From: Chitinophaga pinensis
GTDB lineage: Bacteria > Bacteroidota > Bacteroidia > Flavobacteriales_D > Crocinitomicaceae
Assembly (NCBI GenBank): GCA_943324745.2
Contig: CALPMT020000002.1
Coordinates: forward strand, 116,993-180,992
Direction of reading: 5' to 3'
DNA: 64,000 nt
Of this stretch, positions 15,983 through 24,958 are shown in pieces. The position numbers were made by a program, and so were the translations under genes. The notes under the pieces were generated by a model. That model ran no database searches and was not told the origin of the DNA. It worked only from the letters and a program-made list of their open reading frames with translations. The first letter of the stretch is position 1. The number at the start of each line of letters is the position of its first letter.

Positions 15983-18900
15983 TTATTTACGTTTTTCGAA
16001 TCTCAATTTCACCGCATCCACCACATAATACATCATAGGAACCACGATAATTGTCAAGAACATCGAACTTAACAAACCACCAATTAATACCCAAGCTAGA
16101 CCATTTTTCCATTCTGCACCAGAACCTTTTGCAATTGCAATTGGAACCATCCCGATTACCATCGCAATCGTCGTCATTAAGATTGGTCGCATACGTTCTT
16201 TAATTGCTTCCAACAAAGCCTCCGTGGTATTTTTACCAGTTGTTTTCAAATGATTGGTAAAATCGACAATTAAAATAGCATTTTTAGCTACCAATCCAAG
16301 TAACATAATCATCCCTAACATGGTGAAGATACCGATGTTTGAAGAAGAGAAATTCAACGCTAATAACGCACCAATTAAAGCTACTGGAATAGAGAACAAT
16401 ACAACGAAAGGATAAATAAAGTTATCATATAATGCCACCATGATTAGGTATACTAGCACTAATCCGATTAACATCGCTGTACCCATTGCTCCAAATCCTT
16501 CTTTTTGACGTTTCACCTCACCACCCCACGTTAACTTTACATTATCGTTCAATGGTTGTTTCTCCAAAAATTCATTAATTTTTTGTGCTAAAGTACCTCC
16601 TGCTGTGCCTAGAACATACGCACGAACAGTTGTTGAACTTAACCTGTTTTTACGTTCCAAAGAACCAAAACCATTCTCGATAGAGATATTTGCAAACTCT
16701 TCTAATTCAACCACGTTTCCTTTAGTTGTCGTAAAACTCATGTTTTTGATATCATCTACATTTTTACGATCCCCTTGATCCATCATCACACGAATATCAT
16801 ATTCATTCGCATTCTCAGAGAAATTAGATGAAGAATTACCTGATAATGCATTTTGTAATTGCATACCAACAACTGCAATAGGCAATCCTAATTGACCCAT
16901 TTTTTCTCGGTCTAGTTCCACTCGAATTTCTGGTGTAATATCATCCGTGGAAATAGTTGGATCTTTTGCTCCTGGCATCAATAAGATTGCTTTTTTCAGA
17001 CGTCTTGCTTCTTCCATTAATAACTCTGAATCGTTACTTGATAAGAAAATTTCAATTGGCGCTTCCTCCGATTCAACCATACCGATATTGATGGTTTTTA
17101 CTTCAATTCCTGGAAATTTATGTTCAATTTTCTCGCGAATTTTACTCATATACATCGCCGTTGGAAAATGATCTTGTAGATGATCATTCAACTTCACAGT
17201 TAACTCAGAACGCGATTCATTCCCGAAAGATGCAGCTCCCATACCAGCACTTGGTCCACCAACATTCGAGAATACCATCTTCACATCTTTTTGTGCAAGA
17301 ATGAATTGCTCAATTGCATAGGTAGTCGCATTGTTTTCCTCAAATGGTGTACTCTTATCATACTTCAATTTTACCATGAATTTCCCTTGGTCACCTTGTG
17401 CAACGAACTCTTGTCCAACGATTCCTGTACCCATCACAGCAAACGAAGCGATAAACAATACTAAGACCCCTATTGAAGCTATTATTTTATGTTTCAATAC
17501 CCATGCTACCAATAACACATATTGATCAGTAAAAATGGTAATACGACGTTCGACCCACATCAAAATTCGATGGAATGGGTTGGATTGTTTTAACACTGTT
17601 TCTTTGGCAAAACGAGATGCCAACCAAGGAGTTAATGTAAAACAAACAAATAAGGACATCAAGGTAGAAATCACAACAACAATAGAGAATTGGTGTAGGA
17701 TATCCGAAATAGTACCTTGAACGAAAACAACAGGAGTAAATACTACCACATCTACAAACGTAATTGCAAGAGCAGTGAATCCAATTTCATTACGACCATC
17801 TAACGCAGCTTGACGTTTGTCTTTCCCCATACTTAAATGGCGGTAAATATTCTCCAAAACCACAATCGAGTCATCCACCAAAATACCTATAACCAATGAC
17901 ATCGCTAACAACGTCATCAAGTTTAAGGTATAACCAAGCAGATACATGGCAATGAACGTTGAGATCAAAGATGCAGGAATTGATACCAATACAATGAATG
18001 CATTACGTAAACTATGTAAGAATAAAATCATCACTAAAGCCACCAAGAAGACCGCTAATTCCAAATCGTGGAATACCGCATCTACCGCTTGAATGGTTGG
18101 TACAGAAGTATCTGTTGCAACCTCAAACTTTAATCCTTCTTTCTTGTATTTTTTCTCTAAGACTTTAAATTTCTCCTGTGTTAATTTTGAGAGAATTACC
18201 GCATTCGCATCCGATTGTTTTTTGATACGTAAACCAATCCCATTGATCCCATTATATCTACTAATTGTCAACTGATCTTTTAACCCATCGTAAACATCCG
18301 CAACGTCTTTTAATTTAACAGTTGAAGTACCGTTTGAACCCAATACCAAGTTTTGAAGTTCTGCAACAGTCTTATATTTTCCTGCCAAACGAACGGTCAT
18401 TTGTTCGTTTAAATCCTTCACTTTTCCTGTTGGAAACTCAATATTCGCCGAAGCAATCGCTTGATTAATTGAAGTTAAAGACAGTCCTGCTAATTTAGCT
18501 TTTTGTTTGTCTATGTTTACACGCACTTCACGTTCTTCTCCTCCAAGTACATTGATTTCACCAACTCCTTGTGTTTGTTTCAACATTGGAAGAATGTCTT
18601 CTTTCATTAATTCAAAGAAAGCTCGATCTTCCAAATTTTTAGACGTAACACTTACTTGAAGTACAGGAGATGCGTTTGGCTCAATTTTAGAAATAACAGG
18701 TGTTTCCGCATCGTTTGGAAGATTCTTTTTTAAACCTTCAATTTTTCGTTGGGCATCCTGCATTACTTGTTCTAAATCTGTTGAGTGTTCAAACTCTAAC
18801 AATACCATCGAAGCATTTTCTAAAGAGAAAGAAGTAACTTCTTTGATTCCTTCCAAACCACTTAATCCATCTTCCATCGGTTCAGACACTTGACTTTCAA

Positions 18901-19075
18901 CAATCGAAGGGGAAGCTCCAGGATAAGGCGTTGTAATGGTTAATAAAGGTGGAGAAAAATCAGGTAATAATTGATAGCTAAGTTGATTATAACTTAGCAT
19001 CCCTCCTCCAATAAGTATTGTAAAAATTACAATAATTAAGGAAGGTCGTTTGATCGCAATTTCCGTAATAGTCAT
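15983..19075 (-). CDS. RND efflux pump, inner-membrane HAE-1/AcrB-type subunit
   Basis: This 1030-residue proton-driven drug or solute exporter works with the adaptor and outer-membrane genes immediately upstream. Residues 1-45 hold the first membrane helix and PDFSPP motif. TM4 has GILVDDSIVVLENIYRH with the proton-relay pair Asp401-Asp402. The second half repeats the fold (GMIMLLGLVAKNAILIVDF), and KERMRPILMTTIAMVIGM is typical of the family. Length is normal for HAE-1 pumps, and twelve helices with two large periplasmic loops are expected. It is the last gene of a tolC-like, adaptor, pump operon, with 8- and 6-bp gaps, closed by a strong terminator. The substrate cannot be read from sequence. 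Confidence 0.95.
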   Translation of the reverse strand: MTITEIAIKRPSLIIVIFTILIGGGMLSYNQLSYQLLPDFSPPLLTITTPYPGASPSIVESQVSEPMEDGLSGLEGIKEVTSFSLENASMVLLEFEHSTDLEQVMQDAQRKIEGLKKNLPNDAETPVISKIEPNASPVLQVSVTSKNLEDRAFFELMKEDILPMLKQTQGVGEINVLGGEEREVRVNIDKQKAKLAGLSLTSINQAIASANIEFPTGKVKDLNEQMTVRLAGKYKTVAELQNLVLGSNGTSTVKLKDVADVYDGLKDQLTISRYNGINGIGLRIKKQSDANAVILSKLTQEKFKVLEKKYKKEGLKFEVATDTSVPTIQAVDAVFHDLELAVFLVALVMILFLHSLRNAFIVLVSIPASLISTFIAMYLLGYTLNLMTLLAMSLVIGILVDDSIVVLENIYRHLSMGKDKRQAALDGRNEIGFTALAITFVDVVVFTPVVFVQGTISDILHQFSIVVVISTLMSLFVCFTLTPWLASRFAKETVLKQSNPFHRILMWVERRITIFTDQYVLLVAWVLKHKIIASIGVLVLFIASFAVMGTGIVGQEFVAQGDQGKFMVKLKYDKSTPFEENNATTYAIEQFILAQKDVKMVFSNVGGPSAGMGAASFGNESRSELTVKLNDHLQDHFPTAMYMSKIREKIEHKFPGIEVKTINIGMVESEEAPIEIFLSSNDSELLMEEARRLKKAILLMPGAKDPTISTDDITPEIRVELDREKMGQLGLPIAVVGMQLQNALSGNSSSNFSENANEYDIRVMMDQGDRKNVDDIKNMSFTTTKGNVVELEEFANISIENGFGSLERKNRLSSTTVRAYVLGTAGGTLAQKINEFLEKQPLNDNVKLTWGGEVKRQKEGFGAMGTAMLIGLVLVYLIMVALYDNFIYPFVVLFSIPVALIGALLALNFSSSNIGIFTMLGMIMLLGLVAKNAILIVDFTNHLKTTGKNTTEALLEAIKERMRPILMTTIAMVIGMVPIAIAKGSGAEWKNGLAWVLIGGLLSSMFLTIIVVPMMYYVVDAVKLRFEKRK

Positions 19076-19083
19076 AATACCAA

Positions 19084-20139
19084 TTATTTAATAAGTACGT
19101 TTGAATTATTTTGTAAATTAATTTGACCTTTTACGATCACAACATCGTTTGCAGATAAACCATCTACTACTTCAATAAATTCTCCATCGCTTGTACCTGC
19201 TGTGAAAGAAACTAATTTAGCTTTTCCATTACGAACAACATACACTTGTGGGTGTTTCGTAGATCCTACTAAAGCTTTACGAGCCACAGACAATGCATTT
19301 TTAGCAGTCGCGTTTGCTAACTTCACAGAACCGTACATTCCTGCCATAATTCTGTTTTTACTTGAATTTTTAACAGCAATTTCCACTTTGAAGTTATGAC
19401 TCGCATCTGCTTTAACACCAATAGACGATACCGTTCCTTGAAAATCAATATTATTATAAACATCTACATTGATCACTACTTTTTGACCTTCTTTGAATTT
19501 AAGGATGTCGCGCTCAGGAACTGAAATATTTAATTTAACTGAGGAAATATCTGTAATTTCAAATAAGGGTGCACCTATTCCGATTACACTTCCTAAATCA
19601 ATCATTTTTTTAGTAATTACCCCGGTAAATGGTGAGGTTATTGCTGTATTTTTAAATTGTTTTTTGATTAACTTATAATTCGCTTCAGCAGCTTTAAGAG
19701 CCAACTTTGTTTTTTCATTTTGAACACCAGTTATCGCATTTTCTTTGATTAAATAGTTATTTCGCGCATCATCATTTTTTTGACTTTCTACTTGAATAGC
19801 CGCATTTTCTAGTTGTAATGACAACATTTCATCGTCCAATTTTGCCAACACCTGTCCTTTGGAAACTCTGTCTCCATCTTGAACATTCATGCGGATAATT
19901 TTACCTGCAACATCCGAACCGATTAAATTTTGTTTATTTGGGTCAAATGTTCCTAAGTAAGAAAAAGCATTTTCAAAGGAATGAAAATTAGGTTTTAAAA
20001 CATTCACTAAAATAGCAGTTGTAGTATCATGTATATACAATTTAGCCTGTACTTTTTGTTTGTTGTTTTTTAATTTTACTACGCTGATTGCTACCAATAC
20101 AATTGCGATACCAATAATCGTTATTACTCTCTTATTCAT
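19084..20139 (-). CDS. RND efflux periplasmic adaptor (HlyD/AcrA family)
   Basis: This 351-residue membrane fusion protein bridges the inner-membrane pump and the outer-membrane channel. An N-terminal anchor (MNKRVITIIGIAIVLVAIS) is followed by a barrel-sandwich lipoyl half-motif (GKIIRMNVQDGDRVSKGQVLAKLDD), a helical hairpin about 110-150, the second lipoyl half (NTAITSPFTGVITKKMIDLG), a beta-barrel domain and a C-terminal membrane-proximal domain. It lacks a lipobox, so the helix is probably the anchor. It sits 8 bp before the pump gene and 6 bp after the channel gene. Confidence 0.93.
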   Translation of the reverse strand: MNKRVITIIGIAIVLVAISVVKLKNNKQKVQAKLYIHDTTTAILVNVLKPNFHSFENAFSYLGTFDPNKQNLIGSDVAGKIIRMNVQDGDRVSKGQVLAKLDDEMLSLQLENAAIQVESQKNDDARNNYLIKENAITGVQNEKTKLALKAAEANYKLIKKQFKNTAITSPFTGVITKKMIDLGSVIGIGAPLFEITDISSVKLNISVPERDILKFKEGQKVVINVDVYNNIDFQGTVSSIGVKADASHNFKVEIAVKNSSKNRIMAGMYGSVKLANATAKNALSVARKALVGSTKHPQVYVVRNGKAKLVSFTAGTSDGEFIEVVDGLSANDVVIVKGQINLQNNSNVLIK

Positions 20140-20145
20140 ATTCGT

Positions 20146-21444
20146 TTATTTTATATTTCCTGTTAATTTTAATAATTCCAATTCTGCTTGACGTAATTGC
20201 ACAAAGGCAACAACTACATTTGTTTGAGCTTGATATAAATCATTCTCACTTTTGAGAAGATCATTAGAACCAATTACCCCTTGTTCAAATGAAAACTTCG
20301 CTTGTTTTTGTACTTTTTCAGACAAGATCAATTGCTCTTGAGAAATTTGAAGTGATTGTGTTTGAATCTCCACTTGTTTTTGCGCATTAATGATATTTAC
20401 ATCTAATTGTTTTTTAGAGTAATCAATTTGATCCGCGATTTTTCCACGTTGCAACAAATTCACCTTTGATTTGTGGTGTTTTTCAAAACCGTCAAACAAG
20501 GTCCAATCTAGCTTCAATCCAACAAAAGCACCATCTATCCCTTTTCCAAATTTATTTTCAGGACGATAATTGTAACTGTACAAATATGTTCCATACATCG
20601 AAAGCACAGGTAAATAGGCCATTCTGATTCCTTTACGTTCTACAAAATTCAAACGTTGTTGTGCTTGAAGCAATTGAATGTCTAAAGCTTTTACTCCTTT
20701 TTGCTCTTGTAAAAGAGAACGTTGAACGGCACCTTCTTGTTGAAATTCTACTTTATCATTGATTGTTTTCCCAATCATTAATTTCAAGTAATTTTCTGTT
20801 TTTTCCTTCGTTGAAATTAATGTCTGTTCTTGATTTTTCAAAGTTAAACGTGTAATATTTAATTTGTCTAATTCGGTTGCAATGACCATTTTTTGTTCAT
20901 ACATTACTTTCATGTTGGCAATCATTTTATCCATGTTTACGATGTTTTCTTGGACAAATGATAATTGCTTGTGAACAGCTTGTAAATTGTAATAGGTCTG
21001 AATCAATTGATATTTTACGTTCTGTTCTGTTAATCCAGCCTGAATTTCAGCAACCTCTTGATTAATTTTAAGCGTTTTAATGGCCGCATTTAATTGAGGA
21101 TTATACAACACTTGATTTAATTGAATTGTATTACTGATATTCACAGGTACGCCAAATTGAACAGCAACATAAGTACCAGGTGCACCACCAGCAATTTGTC
21201 CAGGAATTAATTGTCCAGGAATTACTGCATTATATCTGTAATCCCCAGCATAAATTAATTTAGGTAATAATGCTGATTGATATGCATCTATTTGACTTGC
21301 ACTCATAGCTACATCCACGCGTGCATTTCGAATGATTACATTGGCAGTATCTGCCATTTTTAGGCACTGTTCCAGATTAAGAGTTTGTGCTTTAATTGAC
21401 ACAGACAAAAGTAAAATGGCTATAAATAATAGTTTGTTTTTCAT
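20146..21444 (-). CDS. TolC-family outer-membrane efflux channel
   Basis: This 432-residue outer-membrane factor is the exit channel of the RND system encoded downstream. It has a signal peptide (MKNKLLFIAILLLSVSIKAQ) followed by two OEP repeats: LNLEQCLKMADTANVIIRNAR begins the first, and LDWTLFDGFEKHHKSKVN and NLLQRGKI mark the second. Long amphipathic helices are separated by short strands. The start is set at ATG 21444, since the in-frame ATG at 21483 would place extra polar residues before the signal peptide. It is the first gene of the operon; a candidate -7 box (21495-21488) and a palindromic operator lie upstream. Confidence 0.92.
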   Translation of the reverse strand: MKNKLLFIAILLLSVSIKAQTLNLEQCLKMADTANVIIRNARVDVAMSASQIDAYQSALLPKLIYAGDYRYNAVIPGQLIPGQIAGGAPGTYVAVQFGVPVNISNTIQLNQVLYNPQLNAAIKTLKINQEVAEIQAGLTEQNVKYQLIQTYYNLQAVHKQLSFVQENIVNMDKMIANMKVMYEQKMVIATELDKLNITRLTLKNQEQTLISTKEKTENYLKLMIGKTINDKVEFQQEGAVQRSLLQEQKGVKALDIQLLQAQQRLNFVERKGIRMAYLPVLSMYGTYLYSYNYRPENKFGKGIDGAFVGLKLDWTLFDGFEKHHKSKVNLLQRGKIADQIDYSKKQLDVNIINAQKQVEIQTQSLQISQEQLILSEKVQKQAKFSFEQGVIGSNDLLKSENDLYQAQTNVVVAFVQLRQAELELLKLTGNIK

Positions 21445-21487
21445 ATACTTACAATTAATTAGTTTAAAATCAATGTATTTCAAAGAA

Positions 21488-21495
21488 CAAATATA
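21488..21495 (-). promoter_or_regulatory. Candidate -7 box of the RND operon
   Basis: On the minus strand TATATTTG matches the Bacteroidota -7 consensus, 43 bp upstream of the chosen start. The expected -33 position, 19-20 bp further up, falls inside the palindrome at 21515-21535 and has no TTG. Confidence 0.5.
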
Positions 21496-21514
21496 AATAT
21501 TAAAAATCGTGTAA

Positions 21515-21535
21515 ATTATTTACCATGTAAATAAT
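21515..21535. promoter_or_regulatory. Palindromic operator candidate at the RND promoter
   Basis: ATTATTTAC-CAT-GTAAATAAT is a perfect 9-bp inverted repeat with a 3-bp centre, of the size bound by TetR- or MarR-type dimers. It lies exactly at the -33 region of the RND operon, where a bound repressor would block polymerase or a bound activator would replace the missing -33 box. No regulator gene is adjacent. Confidence 0.55.
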
Positions 21536-21616
21536 CGACGAAGAGAAGAAATTAAGGGGCGAGAAGGGAGATGAGAGGGATGGAACCACCTGAACACTAA
21601 AAATCATGTAATAAAA

Positions 21617-21641
21617 AAGGCGATTGCTATGCAATCGCCTT
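21617..21641 (-). terminator. Terminator of the ALDH gene
   Basis: AAGGCGATTGC-TAT-GCAATCGCCTT is an 11-bp perfect stem followed on the minus strand by a run of T. It begins 22 bp after the ALDH stop codon and ends upstream of the RND promoter region. Confidence 0.9.
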
Positions 21642-21662
21642 AAACTATGATGTATATTTTTC

Positions 21663-23219
21663 TTACAAATCAAACTTAATCCCTTGTGCTAACGGTAAAC
21701 TATCTGAGTAATTAATCGTATTTGTTTGTCTACGCATGTATACTTTCCAAGCATCTGATCCAGACTCACGTCCACCCCCCGTTTCTTTTTCGCCTCCGAA
21801 AGCACCACCAATTTCTGCACCAGAAGTACCGATATTTACATTTGCGATACCACAATCTGAACCTGAAGCAGCTAAAAAGGCTTCTGCTTCTTTCAAATTG
21901 TTCGTCATAATTGCAGAAGATAAACCTTGTGGTACCGCATTTTGAATTTCAATGGCATTTTCAACACCACCTGTATATTTTGTTAAATATAAAATTGGAG
22001 CAAATGTTTCGTGTTGCACGATTTTAAAGGAATTATTTGCCTCTGCTATCGCTGGGCGAACATAACATCCAGATTCATATCCTTCTCCAGAAAGAACTTC
22101 TCCTTCTACCAATACTTTACCTCCTTCAGCAACAACTTGTTTCAAAGCATGCTCGTATGCTGCAACCGCATCTTTATCGATAAGTGGTCCAACGTGATTA
22201 TTAGTATCTAATGGATTTCCAATTTTTAACTGACCATATGCTTTCACAATTGCATCTCTAACAACATCATACACATCCTCATGGATAATCAAACGACGTG
22301 TAGAAGTACAACGTTGACCAGCAGTACCAACAGCACCAAATACAGCACCAGGAACAACCACTTTTAGGTCAGCAGTTGGTGTAATGATGATTGCATTGTT
22401 ACCACCTAATTCTAATAAAGATTTTCCTAAACGAGCACCTACCACTTCACCAACAGATTTACCCATACGTGTAGAACCAGTTGCAGAAATTAAAGGAACG
22501 CGCGTATCTGCAGTTAATAATTTTCCGATTTCAGCACCCCCAATGATTAAGTTGGATACTCCTTCTGGAACATCGTTATCGGTAAATACTTCTTCCGTAA
22601 TTTTTTGACATGCAATTGCAGTTAATGGTGTTTTTTCGGATGGTTTCCAAATACAAACGTCTCCACACACCCATGCTAAAGCGGTATTCCAATTCCATAC
22701 GGCAACTGGGAAGTTAAATGCAGAAATAATACCTACTAATCCAAGTGGGTGGTATTGCTCATACATTCTGTGTCCAGCACGCTCTGAATGCATTGTCAAA
22801 CCATATAATTGACGGGATAAACCTACTGCGAAATCGCAAATGTCAATCATTTCTTGTACTTCTCCTAACCCTTCTTGTAAGGATTTACCCATCTCGTAAG
22901 AAACCAATTTTCCAAGTGGTTCTTTATATTCTCTTAATTTTTCTGCTAATTGACGAACAACTTCACCACGTTTCGGTGCAGGAACTTGTCTCCATTCTTT
23001 AAATGCTTTTTGCGCTTTGTCAACAATTTTTTGATATTCTGCTTCCGTAGCAGCAGTAACTGATGCGATTAATTTTCCATCTACTGGAGAATAAGAATCA
23101 ATGGTTTCCCCTTTGGTTTCGTACCAAAAACTACCAGTTGATGCACCACTATTCGTAGCTTCAATTCCTAATTGATCTAATATTTCTTGTATTTCTAATC
23201 CTGCTTGTACTTCAGCCAT
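21663..23219 (-). CDS. ALDH7-family aldehyde dehydrogenase (probable L-aminoadipate-semialdehyde dehydrogenase)
   Basis: This 518-residue NAD(P)+-dependent dehydrogenase belongs to the ALDH7/antiquitin group, whose members oxidise alpha-aminoadipate semialdehyde / piperideine-6-carboxylate in lysine catabolism. FNFPVAVWNWN, WKPSEKTPLTA, GSTRMGK, LLELGGNNA (general base Glu270) and GTAGQRCTSTRRL (catalytic Cys304) are all present; the last is typical of ALDH7. Length is normal. It has its own promoter and terminator and no lysine-pathway neighbour, so the substrate is inferred from family alone. A divergent small gene shares the upstream region. Confidence 0.9.
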   Translation of the reverse strand: MAEVQAGLEIQEILDQLGIEATNSGASTGSFWYETKGETIDSYSPVDGKLIASVTAATEAEYQKIVDKAQKAFKEWRQVPAPKRGEVVRQLAEKLREYKEPLGKLVSYEMGKSLQEGLGEVQEMIDICDFAVGLSRQLYGLTMHSERAGHRMYEQYHPLGLVGIISAFNFPVAVWNWNTALAWVCGDVCIWKPSEKTPLTAIACQKITEEVFTDNDVPEGVSNLIIGGAEIGKLLTADTRVPLISATGSTRMGKSVGEVVGARLGKSLLELGGNNAIIITPTADLKVVVPGAVFGAVGTAGQRCTSTRRLIIHEDVYDVVRDAIVKAYGQLKIGNPLDTNNHVGPLIDKDAVAAYEHALKQVVAEGGKVLVEGEVLSGEGYESGCYVRPAIAEANNSFKIVQHETFAPILYLTKYTGGVENAIEIQNAVPQGLSSAIMTNNLKEAEAFLAASGSDCGIANVNIGTSGAEIGGAFGGEKETGGGRESGSDAWKVYMRRQTNTINYSDSLPLAQGIKFDL

Positions 23220-23240
23220 AATTTTGTTTTTAAGTTAAAA

Positions 23241-23273
23241 CAAAGTTATACCTTTTGGTTTAGAATATCAAAA
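23241..23273 (-). promoter_or_regulatory. ALDH promoter
   Basis: On the minus strand TTTTG (23273-23269), 20 bp, then TAACTTTG (23248-23241) match the Bacteroidota consensus in both boxes. The -7 box is 22 bp upstream of the ATG at 23219. Confidence 0.7.
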
Positions 23274-23290
23274 AGTAAAGCCTTAAAATA

Positions 23291-23322
23291 TTTTGAAAAA
23301 AATAATCTATTTTGTAAATTTG
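23291..23322 (+). promoter_or_regulatory. Promoter that fixes the start of the small gene at 23338
   Basis: TTTTG (23291-23295), 19 bp, then TAAATTTG (23315-23322) match the Bacteroidota consensus. Transcription should begin near 23328, which rules out the upstream in-frame ATG at 23293 and supports the ATG at 23338. Confidence 0.75.
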
Positions 23323-23337
23323 ATTAAAATAGAAATC

Positions 23338-23565
23338 ATGGCTTTCACTCTTCATATAACCGACTCTACAAATCCTAAAGTACTTGCTTTTATGGAATAT
23401 GTTAAGTCTTTAGATTTTGTTAATGTAATAGAAGAAGAAATTGTTAATTATCCTACTTTAAGTGATCAAGAAATAATTGATCGTGTTTTAATTACCCGTC
23501 AAGAAATCAAAGAAGATAAACTTATCACACAAGAAGCATTGATAGAAAAAATCAAAAAGTGGTAA
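23338..23565 (+). CDS. Small acidic protein, antitoxin-like
   Basis: The 75-residue protein (MAFTLHITDS) starts with a short beta strand, then LAFMEYVKSLDFVNVIEEE, and has a helical C-terminus rich in Glu and Lys (QEIIDRVLITRQEIKEDK). This layout is like small antitoxin or DUF2683-like proteins that neutralise RelE/ParE toxins, but no toxin gene follows: the next gene is convergent and begins at the very next base. It could be an orphan antitoxin or a solitary regulator. The start at 23338 is chosen because a well-formed promoter ends at 23322. Confidence 0.6.
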   Translation: MAFTLHITDSTNPKVLAFMEYVKSLDFVNVIEEEIVNYPTLSDQEIIDRVLITRQEIKEDKLITQEALIEKIKKW

Positions 23566-24168
23566 TTATCCCTGAGGAAATTCCCCGTTTTTCTTTTGCT
23601 CTTCGATGTCTTTATCTACCACTTCTAATTCTTGGTAAAATTCTTCCCCATACGCACGAATTAGTGGTTCTCTTAAAAACTTGTATACCTTCACATCTAA
23701 CTGTTCCCCGCAAGCACAAGCAGGAGAACATATATCCCACGTATTGTAATTTAGGGCTTCAAACTCTTTAAATTTCTTTGCACGAATTGGGTACAAATGA
23801 CACGAAATTGGTTTTTTGAAATCTAACTTTCCGTCTTTATGCGCTTGTTCAATTGCACACAAAGCGGTTCCTTTTTCATCAAAAGCTACAAACGCACACT
23901 CCTTCTCATTGACAAGAGTCGTCACTGGTTCATTGTCCCAATCCATATAAAACACTCCTGTTTCTTCCACTGCATCTAATCCTTCCTGACGCATGTATGG
24001 TTTAATAGCTTCTAGATGATCCTCTATGATCGAAACTTCTTCAAAAGTTAGTGGAGCACCAGAATCCCCTTCGATACAACAAGCACCTTTACACGCACTT
24101 AAGTCACAAACAAACTTTTTTTCAAATAGATCTAACGAAACGATTTTATCTTGTATTTCTAGGAGCAT
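23566..24168 (-). CDS. DUF3109 family cysteine-rich protein
   Basis: This 200-residue cytosolic protein shows the DUF3109 pattern: FVCDLSACKGACCIEGDSGAPL near residue 19, ECAFV near 88, ALCAIEQA, ISCHLYPIR and SPACACG near 150. About nine cysteines are arranged as in YkgJ-like families, which suggests a metal or Fe-S site. No biochemical role is established. It ends directly against the convergent small gene with no gap. Confidence 0.88.
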   Translation of the reverse strand: MLLEIQDKIVSLDLFEKKFVCDLSACKGACCIEGDSGAPLTFEEVSIIEDHLEAIKPYMRQEGLDAVEETGVFYMDWDNEPVTTLVNEKECAFVAFDEKGTALCAIEQAHKDGKLDFKKPISCHLYPIRAKKFKEFEALNYNTWDICSPACACGEQLDVKVYKFLREPLIRAYGEEFYQELEVVDKDIEEQKKNGEFPQG

Positions 24169-24283
24169 GGTATGGAATATTTGAAAGTAAAATTAGTAAA
24201 AAAGAATAAGCAGTGGAAATGTTAACCATTAAGAAATTAAGAAATTGTGTAGTGACATAATTAAGTTAGAAACATTTAGTTTA

Positions 24284-24958
24284 TTAACATCTTTCGATGT
24301 ACTTCAACATCTCCTTCATCGTTTCAAAGGTGTAATCTGCAAGTATTAATTTAGGGTTTGGATAATGTGTTTTTTCAGGAATACAAACTACCTTCATACG
24401 TGCAGCTTTTCCAGAAATAACCCCATTGATACTATCTTCGATAACTAGACATTTTAACGGGTTGACCCCTAATTTTTCTGCTGTTGTTAGGTACACAGCT
24501 GGATGAGGCTTACCATACGATTCATGTTCTGCAGAATGGGTGAAATCGAAATATTCTTTGATGGATAGGGTTTCTAACACACAATCGATTAATACCGTAT
24601 ACGAAGAAGTAGCTAAACCAATTTTTATCTTTTTGTGTTTCAGATACATTAACGTTTCTAGAACCCCAATCAAAGGCTTTCCATTGGCAGAAATTAGTTC
24701 AACCATTTTGTCTACAATGCGTTGTTCTACCTCTTCTGGACTCACCTCTTCCCATGGACTGTGTTTGTACCAATAGTTGATTACCTCATCGATGCGTAAA
24801 CCAACGGTTTGCTGAAAATCTTTCACCGTTAATGGACAACCCACGGAATGAAACACCTCACCCATCGCAATTTTCCAAACTGGCTCAGAGTCTATTAAGA
24901 CCCCATCCATATCGAAAATTACCGCTTCAAAATCTGAAATATTTAATTGATCAATCAT
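24284..24958 (-). CDS. HAD-superfamily phosphatase (beta-phosphoglucomutase / YniC-like)
   Basis: This 224-residue protein has all HAD motifs: motif I FDMDGVLIDSEP (Asp16 and Asp18), motif II ATSSY, a conserved Lys in SYGKPHP, and motif IV VIEDSINGV. The alpha-helical cap after motif I places it in subclass I, next to beta-phosphoglucomutase and hexitol / 2-deoxyglucose-6-phosphatases. The likely reaction is hydrolysis of a sugar phosphate; the exact substrate is unclear. Its ATG overlaps the end of the upstream beta-propeller gene by 4 bp, indicating coupling within a run of minus-strand genes reaching back to the DksA-like gene. Confidence 0.85.
   Translation of the reverse strand: MIDQLNISDFEAVIFDMDGVLIDSEPVWKIAMGEVFHSVGCPLTVKDFQQTVGLRIDEVINYWYKHSPWEEVSPEEVEQRIVDKMVELISANGKPLIGVLETLMYLKHKKIKIGLATSSYTVLIDCVLETLSIKEYFDFTHSAEHESYGKPHPAVYLTTAEKLGVNPLKCLVIEDSINGVISGKAARMKVVCIPEKTHYPNPKLILADYTFETMKEMLKYIERC

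Noticed and set aside
23293..23337. Upstream start of the small antitoxin-like gene
   Set aside because: It would begin inside a well-formed promoter (23291-23322), before the expected transcription start.
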